Shown one piece after another: positions 33,521 through 41,660 of a DNA stretch of 55,935 nt. The notes beneath the pieces were generated by a model, which was not told the origin of the DNA, did no database searches, and saw only the letters and a list, made by a program, of their open reading frames with translations. Position 1 is the stretch's first letter; each line of letters begins with the position of its first letter. Position numbers and translations under genes: made by a program. This DNA is from Planctomycetota bacterium. GTDB taxonomy: Bacteria; Planctomycetota; E44-bin39. The DNA lies in assembly GCA_004376375.1 (NCBI GenBank), contig SOJX01000014.1, positions 1-55,935 of the forward strand. The letters are read 5' to 3'.

Positions 33521-33560
33521 TCCTCCTTGATTCAGTCCCAGCCGGACATCCTTGTCCGGC
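33521..33560 (-). promoter_or_regulatory. Predicted CsrA-binding region of the flagellin leader (two GGA sites)
   Basis: Site 1 (33541-33560): GCCGGACAAGGATGTCCGGC, an 8-bp stem with loop AGGA. The segment GGACAAGGATGT matches the known CsrA consensus R-U-A-C-A-R-G-G-A-U-G-U at 11 of 12 positions with the GGA in the loop, as CsrA prefers. Site 2 (33521-33528) is the Shine-Dalgarno AAGGAGGA itself. The spacing of about 12 nt between sites would suit one CsrA dimer bridging both and blocking ribosomes, as in the Bacillus hag leader. csrA and fliW lie about 0.8-1.5 kb upstream. Confidence 0.8.
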
Positions 33561-33708
33561 AACGATTGCGCCTGAAGGCGCCCTGCGGAAGCGAAAGCCT
33601 CCGCATTTCGTAACGAAAACAATCGAAAATGGTTCTGTCGGTGGGGTGGCGCCTCCTTTCTTCGGAGTCTTATTTACTGGAAAACATCACGAACGTTCCT
33701 CATTCGAT

Positions 33709-33737
33709 TTTTCGGCCATTTCTCCACCGGTTCTTGA
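33709..33737 (-). promoter_or_regulatory. Weak candidate sigma-28 promoter of flagellin
   Basis: On the minus strand GCCGAAAA (33709-33716) is one base from the sigma-28 -10 consensus GCCGATAA. The -35 is poor (TCAA about 17 bases upstream instead of TAAA at 15). Transcription here would give a leader of about 190 nt that includes all three hairpins. A weaker sigma-54-like alternative (TGGCGCG...GGC) lies near 33818-33834. Confidence 0.3.
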
Positions 33738-33865
33738 ATATTTCTTGAAAAAAACCGCCGACCTAAAGTTTTGGGTTCACAGCGGTTGTAAATCCCGTCA
33801 AATTTTCTTCATAAAAGCGCCGCATTCGCGCCACGTGTGTTTCCACATTTCCACACGCCGGCACG

Positions 33866-34183
33866 TTACTGCAGCAAATCCAGAACTGACCCCGGAGCAA
33901 TGTTCGCCTGCCCTTTCACGCCCGACGCGGGGCTGGAAACCAGTTTCCCCCTGGCCCGGCCGGCAGCCTCAATCGCAGCTTCGAGGTCGGGAAGCGAGGA
34001 TTCCGCGGCGAGAAGGTTCTCCGCCGCGACAAGCTGCAGTATGTTGTGCCGTGAAGGCGCGACCAAATCGTTGCCTGCAGCCTCTCCGGCTTCCGAATGG
34101 GGTTTGTTTTCCGGAAGTTTGCCCATCAGAAGCTGTTTCAAGGCCAGAAATGCGGCCAAGTCTCCGTTGTTGTCGACTCTCAT
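33866..34183 (-). CDS. Mini-flagellin-like protein with a flagellin D0-type C-terminus
   Basis: 105 aa from the ATG at 34183 (AAAGGGAAC upstream; a longer frame would translate repeat DNA). The last 50 residues align without gaps to the last 50 of the flagellin encoded next door: N-L-x-A-x-E-S near the start, Q-A-N-x-x-P-x-S-V-L-x-L-L-Q at the end, about 21 of 50 identical by my hand count. The N-terminus MRVDNNGDLAAFLALKQL also resembles the flagellin start (RINSNISALTALRTL). The D1 helices and the whole variable region are absent. It may be a retained mini-flagellin, a decoy for FliS/FliW, or the remnant of a flagellin paralogue. Position between csrA and flagellin favours a flagellar role. 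Confidence 0.65.
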   Translation of the reverse strand: MRVDNNGDLAAFLALKQLLMGKLPENKPHSEAGEAAGNDLVAPSRHNILQLVAAENLLAAESSLPDLEAAIEAAGRARGKLVSSPASGVKGQANIAPGSVLDLLQ

Positions 34184-34201
34184 ATCGTTCCCTTTCTTAT
34201 C

Positions 34202-34290
34202 AGGTGCGTAGGTGTGTAGGAACCTATGAACCTGCAAACCTGCGAACCTACAAACCTACAAACCTACGAACCTACAAACCTACGAACCTT
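34202..34290. repeat. Octamer tract (AACCTACA/AACCTACG), about nine copies
   Basis: AACCTATG, AACCTGCA, AACCTGCG, AACCTACA, AACCTACA, AACCTACG, AACCTACA, AACCTACG, AACCTT, with short inverse words (GCGTAGGTGTGTAGG) at the left. The csrA stop codon (TAG, 34280-34282, minus) lies inside the tract, so the repeat provides the last residues or stop of csrA. Confidence 0.9.
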
Positions 34291-34528
34291 CCTCACGCTT
34301 TCCACCCGCAAGAAGTTCACCGGCAGCGGCGAGCGCTTCAGCGTCTATCTCAACCGCGGCCAGGTTTTCAGCCTTTATGGACAGATATACTTCTTTTCGA
34401 TGCACGGGAATCGCCATGGGTGCCCGAATTCCGATTTTTACCCTGTCGCCGCGCACCTCGACGACCGTTATTTCAATCGAGTCGCCGATCATTATCGTTT
34501 CGTCCTTATGTCTTGAAAGTACCAGCAT
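34280..34528 (-). CDS. csrA: Carbon storage regulator / translational repressor CsrA
   Basis: 82 aa. The conserved N-terminus [34 protein letters not shown] and IPVHRKEVY identify CsrA, a dimeric RNA-binding protein that recognises GGA in hairpin loops. The C-terminal extension of about 20 residues is Ala/Glu-rich. It starts 8 bases after the fliW stop; fliW-csrA linkage with flagellin is the classical arrangement for feedback control of flagellin translation. The likely target is in the flagellin leader (33521-33560). Confidence 0.96.
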   Translation of the reverse strand: MLVLSRHKDETIMIGDSIEITVVEVRGDRVKIGIRAPMAIPVHRKEVYLSIKAENLAAVEIDAEALAAAGELLAGGKREEGS

Positions 34529-34536
34529 CGTTCCCC

Positions 34537-34995
34537 CTATACCGACGCCGGCGCGTCTGTGCGGTTTTCCTCGCGAAAGACCTGAAACTTCACGGGATAT
34601 TCATCACCCGTGAGGATCAGCTGCTTTGCAAGGCGTTCACGCATGTTTATAACGATTGGGCCGCGAAGGTTTGCGGTCATCTCTTTGAACGCGCCCCTGG
34701 GAATCACGAGGATGACGACCACCGCGCCGTCCTCGACCTTATCAAGGCGAATGGACTCAAGCTCTTCTGGGCGGACCTGCACGCGATAATCCTGTTTTAT
34801 GATACCGGGATTAATAATGCAGAATGCCAGATCAGGCACGCCGGTCGCCTGAAGCCAGTGAAACGGCCCTCCGGCGGGATTCGCAATCATTGCGTACTCA
34901 TGCACGTCGGCAAGACCGATCAAGCCCTCGGGAAAAGTGATGATTGAATCCGCTTCAACCTCTCTTGTCCCAAACCGTGTAGTTTCGATGCGCAT
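34537..34995 (-). CDS. fliW: Flagellar assembly factor FliW
   Basis: 152 aa, family length. Conserved features: [10 protein letters not shown] near residue 20, PFHWLQA, CIINPG, and [19 protein letters not shown] at 110-128. FliW binds CsrA allosterically, or flagellin when flagellin accumulates, so free flagellin releases CsrA to shut off flagellin synthesis. It lies between flgL and csrA, separated from flgL by an octamer tract. Confidence 0.95.
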   Translation of the reverse strand: MRIETTRFGTREVEADSIITFPEGLIGLADVHEYAMIANPAGGPFHWLQATGVPDLAFCIINPGIIKQDYRVQVRPEELESIRLDKVEDGAVVVILVIPRGAFKEMTANLRGPIVINMRERLAKQLILTGDEYPVKFQVFREENRTDAPASV

Positions 34996-35038
34996 AAACT
35001 GGTCCTTTGGTCTATTGGTCCTTTGGTCCTTTGGTCTA
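34992..35038. repeat. Octamer tract (GGTCCTTT), five units
   Basis: GGTCCTTT, GGTCTATT, GGTCCTTT, GGTCCTTT, GGTCTACA. The flgL stop codon (TAG, minus strand) is the first part of a unit, and the tract runs to within a few bases of the fliW start, so it occupies the whole flgL-fliW gap. Confidence 0.88.
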
Positions 35039-37750
35039 CAGGTAGTCGAGCAGTGACGTTCCCAGTATCTTCCCTGTAGTCATTAGGGCAGCCTGAATCA
35101 AAGTCTGCTGCATTTGAAAGTTAATTATGGCCTCGGCGATGTCGGCGTCGCGCTGCTCGGAAACAAGGGCCTCGAGTGCGAGGTTCTCTTCATCGAGGAA
35201 GTTGGTTGCCAGCTCAACTCTCTGGATGCGCCCACCCACGTTCGCGCGGGTCGCCAGCATCTTTCCTTCAGCGTCCCCGAGATAGCGGAGCGCCGTGTCT
35301 ATGATATTGGAATTGTCTTTTTCCAGGCCGTCCACCAGAGTTGAAAGCGCAGTAAATATGTTTTCAGCAAGCAATCCGGCCGGACCTATCGAGTCTCTTG
35401 CAATTATCGAGGCTTTATAAGTCCCGTCCGTGAATGGATTCGGCGCCGCGCCGGCAAGTGTAACTTCACCGGTTATAACGTTGAAATCGGAAATCGTTGA
35501 CGTGAAGCCGTCGTTCGCACCGCCGACGATCGTTATCGCCGCGCCGACGACGTCGTTATACCTGAGGTCAAGAAGCGAGGTATCAATAAATGCGTTGTTC
35601 ACGCCCGCACCAACCGGGCTGATGAGACCCGAAACGGGCTCGCCCGCAAGACCCAGGCTCGAGGCGACAAAACCGCCGCCCAGATTGATGACGGTAAACC
35701 TTTCAGACCCCTCGACCATGCCCTTCAGGACTATCCAGTCGTTCTGCTCGTCCAGGTAAGCCTCAACCAGCCGGCCACCCACGCCGTCGTCGTTGTCCGG
35801 ATGGTTATTGATCGAATTCACCACGCTCGGGATAGTCTGCGAGTTGCTCATGTCTTCGGAGCTCAGCCTGAAGTCATCGCCCAGGAGGACCGGAGTCGGA
35901 AGAGGTGATTTGAATGTAATCTCACCCTGGCCGAAGCCGTTATCGGGATTATACGCATCCACAACGGCGGTTAACCCCTTGTTGTTGCCGGTAAGGAAGT
36001 AGACCGTTTGCCCCCTGGAAATGTTGGCCTTGTTATATATATCGGTGCTGCTTAATGTCAGCACGTCTCCACCGTCAGCGGCTCCGGTCAGTATCGTTTT
36101 GGCGTCCCCCACGTCGATATCGAGTTCGGTGCGGACCCTGAAATCGTCTCCCGCAAGAACGAGGTCCGGAAGCGGGGATTTGAAGGTGATCTCGCCCTCG
36201 CCAAAACCGTTGTCGGGAATAAAGCTGTCTACAATTGCGACCTCACCTTTGTTGTTTCCCGAAAGGAAATAAATCCGCTGGTTCGCATATATCTCGGTGC
36301 TGTTAAAGAGGTCCGGGCTTACCAGGGTCGTTGCGTCCCCGCCGCTTGCGACTCCGGTCACCCCCGGCGGCAACTGTATGCGGAAGTCCGCACCCGTAAC
36401 AAGCCTCACGCCGGCGCCGTCATTGAGAAGCGAAAGCGGCGTATCAACGAGTTGCAGTATCATACTCATGTCGCTTGCGGTCGTTCCGCTCCCCTCAATT
36501 ATGGTCAGCCTCGCGCCGGAAAGGTCGCTGATCATCTCTATCCCTGATCCATTTGACGAAATTCGCGCCGTTACGCCGACCCCCGATTCGTTGATGAGCT
36601 TAAGCATTTCGCCGACTGTACCGACCCCGTTGAAATCCAGGTCCGCGCTCAGGGAGCCGTTTCTTATCGTAAACCCATCCGGCGACAACCTGGTCCACTG
36701 CTCGTGGAACAGGTTGCTGAACTTGGTGAAATAAGTCATGGCGGGGTTAATATCGTCGCCGACTCTGATTGCAGTACCCGTTCCAAAGGAAGGTGTGGCA
36801 ATCCCCAGGTCGGACGCGGTCTTGGAACCCGGGTTATCTGTAATCGTCAAGCCGGTACCGGTTACCGCTATATTCGATTCTATGAAAAGCCGCCCAGGCG
36901 GTCTGCCGTCTATAAGATAATCGGTATCGTAATCCGTTACGCGCGCGTCCAGTACGCCGCTCGTCTGATCCTTTATAAGACTGGCAGCGTCGTCCAGCGT
37001 TTCGGCCGTTGAAATATCAATATCGAAATACATCATTCCACCGGAAGTTTCGACGCGAACCTTGAAGTTGCCGAGCTCGACTCCCAGGGGTCCATTAGCC
37101 GAGTTGTTGAGATCGCTGAGCCTGGTGTCCCCGTCCGCAATGGGATAGAGGTCTTTGCTGCAAATCTGTACGTCCATAGCCCCGAACGCTTCCGAGCCGG
37201 GAACGTTGATAGGGATAACAGCGCCGTGCGAGATATTGCTCATCTGAAGCCTGCCGTCGCCCCTGTAACTGACTACCCCCTCGGTGTCGAGATGGAACGG
37301 AGCGGTTTCGGTTTCCGCGCCGCTGAATATAAAGCGGCCCGCGAATGCCGTGTTTGCAATCGAAATCGCCTGTTTGAGGAGCTGAGAAACTTCTTGAGCT
37401 GCAAACCGCCGGGCGTCGGGCGAACTGGTGGCGTTCTGCATCTCCAGCGCAATTCCTCTCGCCCGGATAACAAGCCCCTCGATGGAACCCAGCGAAGAGT
37501 CGGTAAGACCGAGCTGGGCCAGCGCGTTGTCAGCGTTGCTCTTGAATTGATTGTTGGTTGCAATCGCCCTCTCATGCGAAAGCACCAGCCTTGTGGCAAG
37601 AGGGTCGCTGGAGGGGCGCAAGAGCCGCCTGCCGGTCGCTATCTGTGCCTCCGCCTCGGCCAGCCTGGGAAACGCCTGGCTCAGGTTGGAAAGCAACAGC
37701 CGTCTCTGGAGGCTCAGGGTCAGCCTTGTGAACGGTGGAATGCTTGTCAC
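35036..37750 (-). CDS. flgL: Flagellar hook-filament junction protein FlgL, extra-long
   Basis: 904 aa, two to three times the usual 300-400; GTG start with AAGGATAAA before it. The N-terminus (LSNLSQAFPRLAEAEAQIATGRRLLRPSSDP, LLKQAISIANTAFAGRFIFSGAETETAPF) and C-terminus (RVELATNFLDEENLALEALVSEQRDADIAEAIINFQMQQT...) are canonical FlgL. The middle (about 200-780) holds hook-IN-like units and a tandem duplication of about 65-88 residues (FLSGNNKGEVAIVD...PDNGFGEGEITFKSPLP and FLTGNNKGLTAVVD...PDNGFGQGEITFKSPLP). FlgL forms the second junction ring between hook and filament. Confidence 0.92.
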   Translation of the reverse strand: MTSIPPFTRLTLSLQRRLLLSNLSQAFPRLAEAEAQIATGRRLLRPSSDPLATRLVLSHERAIATNNQFKSNADNALAQLGLTDSSLGSIEGLVIRARGIALEMQNATSSPDARRFAAQEVSQLLKQAISIANTAFAGRFIFSGAETETAPFHLDTEGVVSYRGDGRLQMSNISHGAVIPINVPGSEAFGAMDVQICSKDLYPIADGDTRLSDLNNSANGPLGVELGNFKVRVETSGGMMYFDIDISTAETLDDAASLIKDQTSGVLDARVTDYDTDYLIDGRPPGRLFIESNIAVTGTGLTITDNPGSKTASDLGIATPSFGTGTAIRVGDDINPAMTYFTKFSNLFHEQWTRLSPDGFTIRNGSLSADLDFNGVGTVGEMLKLINESGVGVTARISSNGSGIEMISDLSGARLTIIEGSGTTASDMSMILQLVDTPLSLLNDGAGVRLVTGADFRIQLPPGVTGVASGGDATTLVSPDLFNSTEIYANQRIYFLSGNNKGEVAIVDSFIPDNGFGEGEITFKSPLPDLVLAGDDFRVRTELDIDVGDAKTILTGAADGGDVLTLSSTDIYNKANISRGQTVYFLTGNNKGLTAVVDAYNPDNGFGQGEITFKSPLPTPVLLGDDFRLSSEDMSNSQTIPSVVNSINNHPDNDDGVGGRLVEAYLDEQNDWIVLKGMVEGSERFTVINLGGGFVASSLGLAGEPVSGLISPVGAGVNNAFIDTSLLDLRYNDVVGAAITIVGGANDGFTSTISDFNVITGEVTLAGAAPNPFTDGTYKASIIARDSIGPAGLLAENIFTALSTLVDGLEKDNSNIIDTALRYLGDAEGKMLATRANVGGRIQRVELATNFLDEENLALEALVSEQRDADIAEAIINFQMQQTLIQAALMTTGKILGTSLLDYL

Positions 37751-37771
37751 TTTATCCTTCCTCCACGCGCA

Positions 37772-39502
37772 TCAAACCATGCTGATGAGCGTATTGAGCA
37801 AATCGTTGACAATCGCGATGTAACGCGCCGTGGCCTGAAACATGCGCTGGTAAGTCACGAGATTAATCGTTTCCTCGTCGATAGAGACCCCGGATATCGC
37901 GTCGCGCTCGTTCAAGGCCTGGTCTCTCAGTATCTGCTGATTTGCATACTGGTCCTGCAGGGTCGCGCTTTCCGCCGCAAGCGCGCCGATAAGCTCTTCG
38001 TAATAACTCTCGAACGTGCTTGTCCCGTCCCTCATCAGCCGCTCGTAGCGGAGACCGGCCAGCATCTGGGCGTTGGAATTATCGCCCGGGGCCGACGACT
38101 GCGCCGCAGCCACAAAGCCCGGGTTGGACTCGACGACCGGATTTATATCGATACTGAAAGCATCTTTACCGGAAAAGAACGTGTTTATTCCCAGCGCGGC
38201 CAGGACTCCGGTGGAGTCTTCGCCGAAAGTGAATTCCATGCCCGGCACCCGCGAGTGTATCTCGAGCCTGCCGCCGACGACCCTGGCTTCGATCCTGTAG
38301 TCGCCTGAACCGGGAGTAACCTCGAACTCGGTATTTATTGCGTTGGCCAGACCGTTGAGCGTAGTGTCGTCACCGCCGATGCGGTCGAGGTCCAGCTTGA
38401 TATTATGGCGGGTCTCCGTCCCGTCGGCGGATACTTGATAAATATTGAAGCTGCCGTTTCGTACTTCAAAATCCAGCCCGGCATTATAAAGAAACGCTTC
38501 CGCATCGGTGACGGCGATTACCGAGGAGACTGTTTCATAATTCGCCGTCCCGCGCCCCTGAGTGTGAACAAAGTTGAACTGCCCGACCAACTCCTTTGCC
38601 AGAGTATTTACCTGCTCAAGATAACTGCCAAGCACCTCGTCGCGTGCTTCCATAAGACCGGCGAGCTTTCCGCCGTAGGCGCTGATGGATTTTCCAGTCG
38701 ATGCGACCCTTACCTCGGTAATGTTGATGCCGCCCTCAAAGCCGGTAGTGAGTTCGAGTTTTTCCGCATTATCGCCGTAAACCAGCACGTCGCTTCCCGC
38801 ATACACGATAATCGAGCCTGTCGACTGCTCATGGGCGGTGACCTCGATCAGTTCCGAGAGGCGCTCGAGAAGCGCGCCGCGGCGGTCACGGAGGGTATTC
38901 GCCTTACTCTCGGCAAGTCCGCCGTCCTCCGAAATCATAATATGGCGGTTCAGGTCCGCGATTTCCTCGAGGTAGCGGTTAATATCGTCGCCCGCGGTCT
39001 GAATGCCCGCATCCACGGCGGCCCGCGCCTGCGTAATGCGATTGGCAAGAGAGCGGAAAGTGTCGGCGAGTTGCGCGCCCGCCGAGACAAGCGCGGCCCG
39101 CGCGCCCCCGTCCTCGGGCCTTTGAGAAAGGTCTTCGACGGCGCAAAAGAAGTTATTCAGGGCCGCGGAAAGGTCGGCGTCCGAAAACTCGTTGAATATG
39201 CTTTCCAGTCTCAGGTATGCCGAGCGGAGCGTTTCGAGGTTGCCGGCGCTGGCGCGCGACTCGAGAATCAACTGCTCGAGCGCGAAATCTATGACGCGCT
39301 CGATACGACGCACCTCAACGCCGGTGCCCATCTGATACTGGACATGATCCGTCGGCTGCCCCGGCCTCATGTCCACGCGCTGGCGATGATAGCCTTCGGT
39401 CGTCGCGTTTGCGATATTCTGGCCGGTAACCGCAAGCCCGACGTTTATCGCGCGCAGCGTCCTGTCGCCAAGGCTCAGTGATGAAAAAAGCGAGACCGAC
39501 AT
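37772..39502 (-). CDS. flgK: Flagellar hook-associated protein FlgK
   Basis: 576 aa, normal size. The N-terminus (LSLGDRTLRAINVGLAVTGQNIANATTEGYHRQRVDM) and C-terminus (SIDEETINLVTYQRMFQATARYIAIVNDLLNTLI) are the FlgK D0 helices. It forms the first hook-filament junction ring. It precedes flgL by 21 bases and follows flgN by 25 bases, so the chaperone is co-expressed with its clients. Confidence 0.95.
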   Translation of the reverse strand: MSVSLFSSLSLGDRTLRAINVGLAVTGQNIANATTEGYHRQRVDMRPGQPTDHVQYQMGTGVEVRRIERVIDFALEQLILESRASAGNLETLRSAYLRLESIFNEFSDADLSAALNNFFCAVEDLSQRPEDGGARAALVSAGAQLADTFRSLANRITQARAAVDAGIQTAGDDINRYLEEIADLNRHIMISEDGGLAESKANTLRDRRGALLERLSELIEVTAHEQSTGSIIVYAGSDVLVYGDNAEKLELTTGFEGGINITEVRVASTGKSISAYGGKLAGLMEARDEVLGSYLEQVNTLAKELVGQFNFVHTQGRGTANYETVSSVIAVTDAEAFLYNAGLDFEVRNGSFNIYQVSADGTETRHNIKLDLDRIGGDDTTLNGLANAINTEFEVTPGSGDYRIEARVVGGRLEIHSRVPGMEFTFGEDSTGVLAALGINTFFSGKDAFSIDINPVVESNPGFVAAAQSSAPGDNSNAQMLAGLRYERLMRDGTSTFESYYEELIGALAAESATLQDQYANQQILRDQALNERDAISGVSIDEETINLVTYQRMFQATARYIAIVNDLLNTLISMV

Positions 39503-39527
39503 TATCGTTTCTCCTCACATCGCTCCG

Positions 39528-40031
39528 CTAGACTTTCCGGTCAACAACAAGCGGCATCGTCGTCGAAGGTTTCGAAGCCGCTTTCCCCCCGGGGCCGTAC
39601 CCGGCCTCCTGGTCGGCCGCGCCCGCGATGAGGCCGAGAAAACCGTGCAGGTGCGTCAGGACCTGCTCCGCCAGGAGCTTGTTGGTGTTGTTAATCCTGC
39701 GTAAAGCTCCCGCCATCTTTATCAGCTCCGCGCGCAATGAGTCCACGCGGCTCTTCACGCCGCTTCCAAGCTTGTCGAAAATCTCGCGAAGACGCTTTAC
39801 TTTCTCCGGTTCGAGCCCGTTCTCTTCCGCTATCCCGGCGATAAGCTCGCGTCTTTCGTCTTCGTTTTCTCTGACGCGCTCGACAAGCTTCTCCTCTTTT
39901 GCCGTGGCGGTCCGAATGATTTCCAGGTCCAGACCAACGAGGCCTTTCCTTTTCATCTTGGCTGCATCCAGGAGCTCGGCATGGAATACGCTCGCTTCCT
40001 CCAGGTTTCGCGTAAGGTCGTCCTGCTTCAT
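39528..40031 (-). CDS. flgN: FlgN-type export chaperone
   Basis: 167 aa, almost entirely helical with heptad-like charge pattern (about 5-130), then a Gly/Pro-rich tail. Sequence conservation in FlgN is low; the assignment rests on size, helical hairpin form with 'EEKLVERVRENEDERRELIAGIAEENGL', and its position between flgJ and flgK. FlgN binds FlgK and FlgL before export. Confidence 0.82.
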   Translation of the reverse strand: MKQDDLTRNLEEASVFHAELLDAAKMKRKGLVGLDLEIIRTATAKEEKLVERVRENEDERRELIAGIAEENGLEPEKVKRLREIFDKLGSGVKSRVDSLRAELIKMAGALRRINNTNKLLAEQVLTHLHGFLGLIAGAADQEAGYGPGGKAASKPSTTMPLVVDRKV

Positions 40032-40033
40032 AT

Positions 40034-40402
40034 TTATTTTTCCTTTCGGGCTTCCCGGGTCGCCTGCATGGTTTCGTACAACTCGAGGTGGCCCTTGAAA
40101 CGCTCCGTGATCATTTTGCCGATTCCGAAAATCTGCTGCTTGGAAAGCTCTCTCGCGTAGTGTTCATCCTGCATCTCGGAGAACATCCGGTGGCCGGGTG
40201 AGTTTCCGAAAAGCGCATTGCCTTTTTCACTTCCACGCATCTTCTCCATAAGCATGTTGACGAATATCGACTCGAAGTCGGAGGCCAGCCCGTCAAGCTT
40301 CTTCTTCGCCTCGATAACGGTTCTGATCCCCGCCGCGCCCCCGGGGGCGGCTTTGGGTTCGACTGCCGCATATACTGCCGGTGTAATGCCTGATAGCTGC
40401 AT
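40034..40402 (-). CDS. flgJ: FlgJ-type rod-binding protein (no muramidase domain)
   Basis: 122 aa. It corresponds to the N-terminal rod-binding half of FlgJ: LASDFESIFVNMLMEKMRGSEKGNALFGNSPGHRMFSEMQDEHYARELSKQQIFGIGKMI as a pattern. The peptidoglycan hydrolase half of enterobacterial FlgJ is absent, as in many other phyla, so a separate wall hydrolase must open the wall. One base separates it from the flgI stop. Confidence 0.92.
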   Translation of the reverse strand: MQLSGITPAVYAAVEPKAAPGGAAGIRTVIEAKKKLDGLASDFESIFVNMLMEKMRGSEKGNALFGNSPGHRMFSEMQDEHYARELSKQQIFGIGKMITERFKGHLELYETMQATREARKEK

Positions 40403-40403
40403 G

Positions 40404-41618
40404 CTAGTTCTCCACGTATTCGATTTTCGCCTTTATGGCGCGCGCCTTGTGCAACCCTTCGATAATACCGATAACGTCTTCAGTCTTCACTTCAAGGTCG
40501 TTCAAAGTGCTTATAAGCTTCTGGAGCTCTATGCCGACTTTCGAGAACGGCGGCACGTTCGTACCCTTCGGCATCTTGTGGATTATATCTTTTCTCTTGG
40601 CCGGCGGCTGAGCCGGCGCCCCGAGTGCCACGGGAGGTTGAATGCGAATCGAAACATCTTTGTATGAAAAGGCGGACTCGGTTACGATGACGTACCCGGT
40701 AATCCAGATACCGTTGTTTTTCTTGTCTATGAGGATCTTGCCTTCAGGCTCCTCGACGGTCACGTTGACCTTCATGATCCGCGCGACAAACTCGTTGTTC
40801 AGCTTCGGCTTGCGGCCCTCATAGGTTATGTACTGCCTCGGCACCTTGATCCTGATTTCCTTCGAGTCCATCGCCTCGGCCAGCTTCATCGTCTGGGAAG
40901 AGCCGACGGGCAGAAGCTGTTCGCGCGCCCCGTTGATTGCCCTCACGACCTGCGCGGCCATGACGTGGTCCGGATGGTTCAGGACAAGCGTTATGCTCTC
41001 CGTTTCCTTATCGTAAATCGTGCTCGGGATTTCCTCCAGGATGATGCCGCCCTGCTTTATCATTCCGTTGGTTTTGCTGTCGGCGTCATCATCCACCCCC
41101 AGCCTCCCCTGCGCCCAGATCAGGTGCAGGGGGGTGATCTCTTTCCCATACTTGCCGGTCGTTTTCTGGAAAGGGCCCTGGAGATAAGTCTGCAGGAGAA
41201 TGCCGCCTTTAAGTGATTTGGCCGTTCCAGCGGATGCGACCGTAATGTCAACGCGGTCGCCGACCTTCATATTCGGTTCGATCCTGGCCTGGACCGTTAC
41301 GAATGCAATGTTTTTTGAAGCCAGGTCTTTTGCAGTGAGGTTGCGCGCGGCGCGGTAGCGTGCGAGGAGATTATGAAACTTCCCGCCCGCGGCCGGCGAC
41401 TGGGTGTCGCCTGTGCCGTCAAGCCCTACGACAAGGCCGATGCCCTGCGCGAAGTTGACGTCTTCGTTCTTTATGCGCGCGAGGTCTCCGACGCGCTCGA
41501 CGCCGCGTGCCGGAGCGGGAGCGGCAGGTTGTCCCGCAAACGCCTCAGCGGAAAATACAAAGACAGAGAGGAGGAACATGTAAAAAAAGACTGCTTTTTT
41601 CGTCATCCTTGAGCTCAT
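40404..41618 (-). CDS. flgI: Flagellar P-ring protein FlgI
   Basis: 404 aa with a signal peptide (KKAVFFYMFLLSVFVFSAEAFAG). Mature signatures: RVGDLARIKNEDVNFAQGIGLVVGLDGTGDT, GDRVDITVASAGTAKSLKGGILLQTYL, and the C-terminal LISTLNDLEVKTEDVIGIIEGLHKARAIKA. It builds the periplasmic ring around the rod. About 35 residues longer than typical because of a Pro/Ala-rich N-terminal extension and an internal loop near residue 330. Start ATG at 41618 supported by AAAGGATT. Confidence 0.96.
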   Translation of the reverse strand: MSSRMTKKAVFFYMFLLSVFVFSAEAFAGQPAAPAPARGVERVGDLARIKNEDVNFAQGIGLVVGLDGTGDTQSPAAGGKFHNLLARYRAARNLTAKDLASKNIAFVTVQARIEPNMKVGDRVDITVASAGTAKSLKGGILLQTYLQGPFQKTTGKYGKEITPLHLIWAQGRLGVDDDADSKTNGMIKQGGIILEEIPSTIYDKETESITLVLNHPDHVMAAQVVRAINGAREQLLPVGSSQTMKLAEAMDSKEIRIKVPRQYITYEGRKPKLNNEFVARIMKVNVTVEEPEGKILIDKKNNGIWITGYVIVTESAFSYKDVSIRIQPPVALGAPAQPPAKRKDIIHKMPKGTNVPPFSKVGIELQKLISTLNDLEVKTEDVIGIIEGLHKARAIKAKIEYVEN

Positions 41619-41660
41619 TTCGCGAATCCTTTCACGTACAAAGCTGTCAATGCCTGCTGA

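Larger units (their letters stand above)
33514..33865 (-). other. Long structured 5' leader of the flagellin gene
   Basis: No gene in these 352 bases. On the minus strand, going towards the ATG: a possible sigma-28 -10 (GCCGAAAA), then three consecutive hairpins, GCGGAGGC-TTTC-GCTTCCGC, GCGCC-TTCA-GGCGC and GCCGGACA-AGGA-TGTCCGGC, then the Shine-Dalgarno. Such a structured leader is expected for a post-transcriptionally controlled flagellin. Confidence 0.6.

Noticed and set aside
33766..33800. Sigma-28 promoter on the plus strand (TAAAGTTT...GCGGTTGTAA)
   Set aside because: The -10 is poor and no plus-strand gene follows it.
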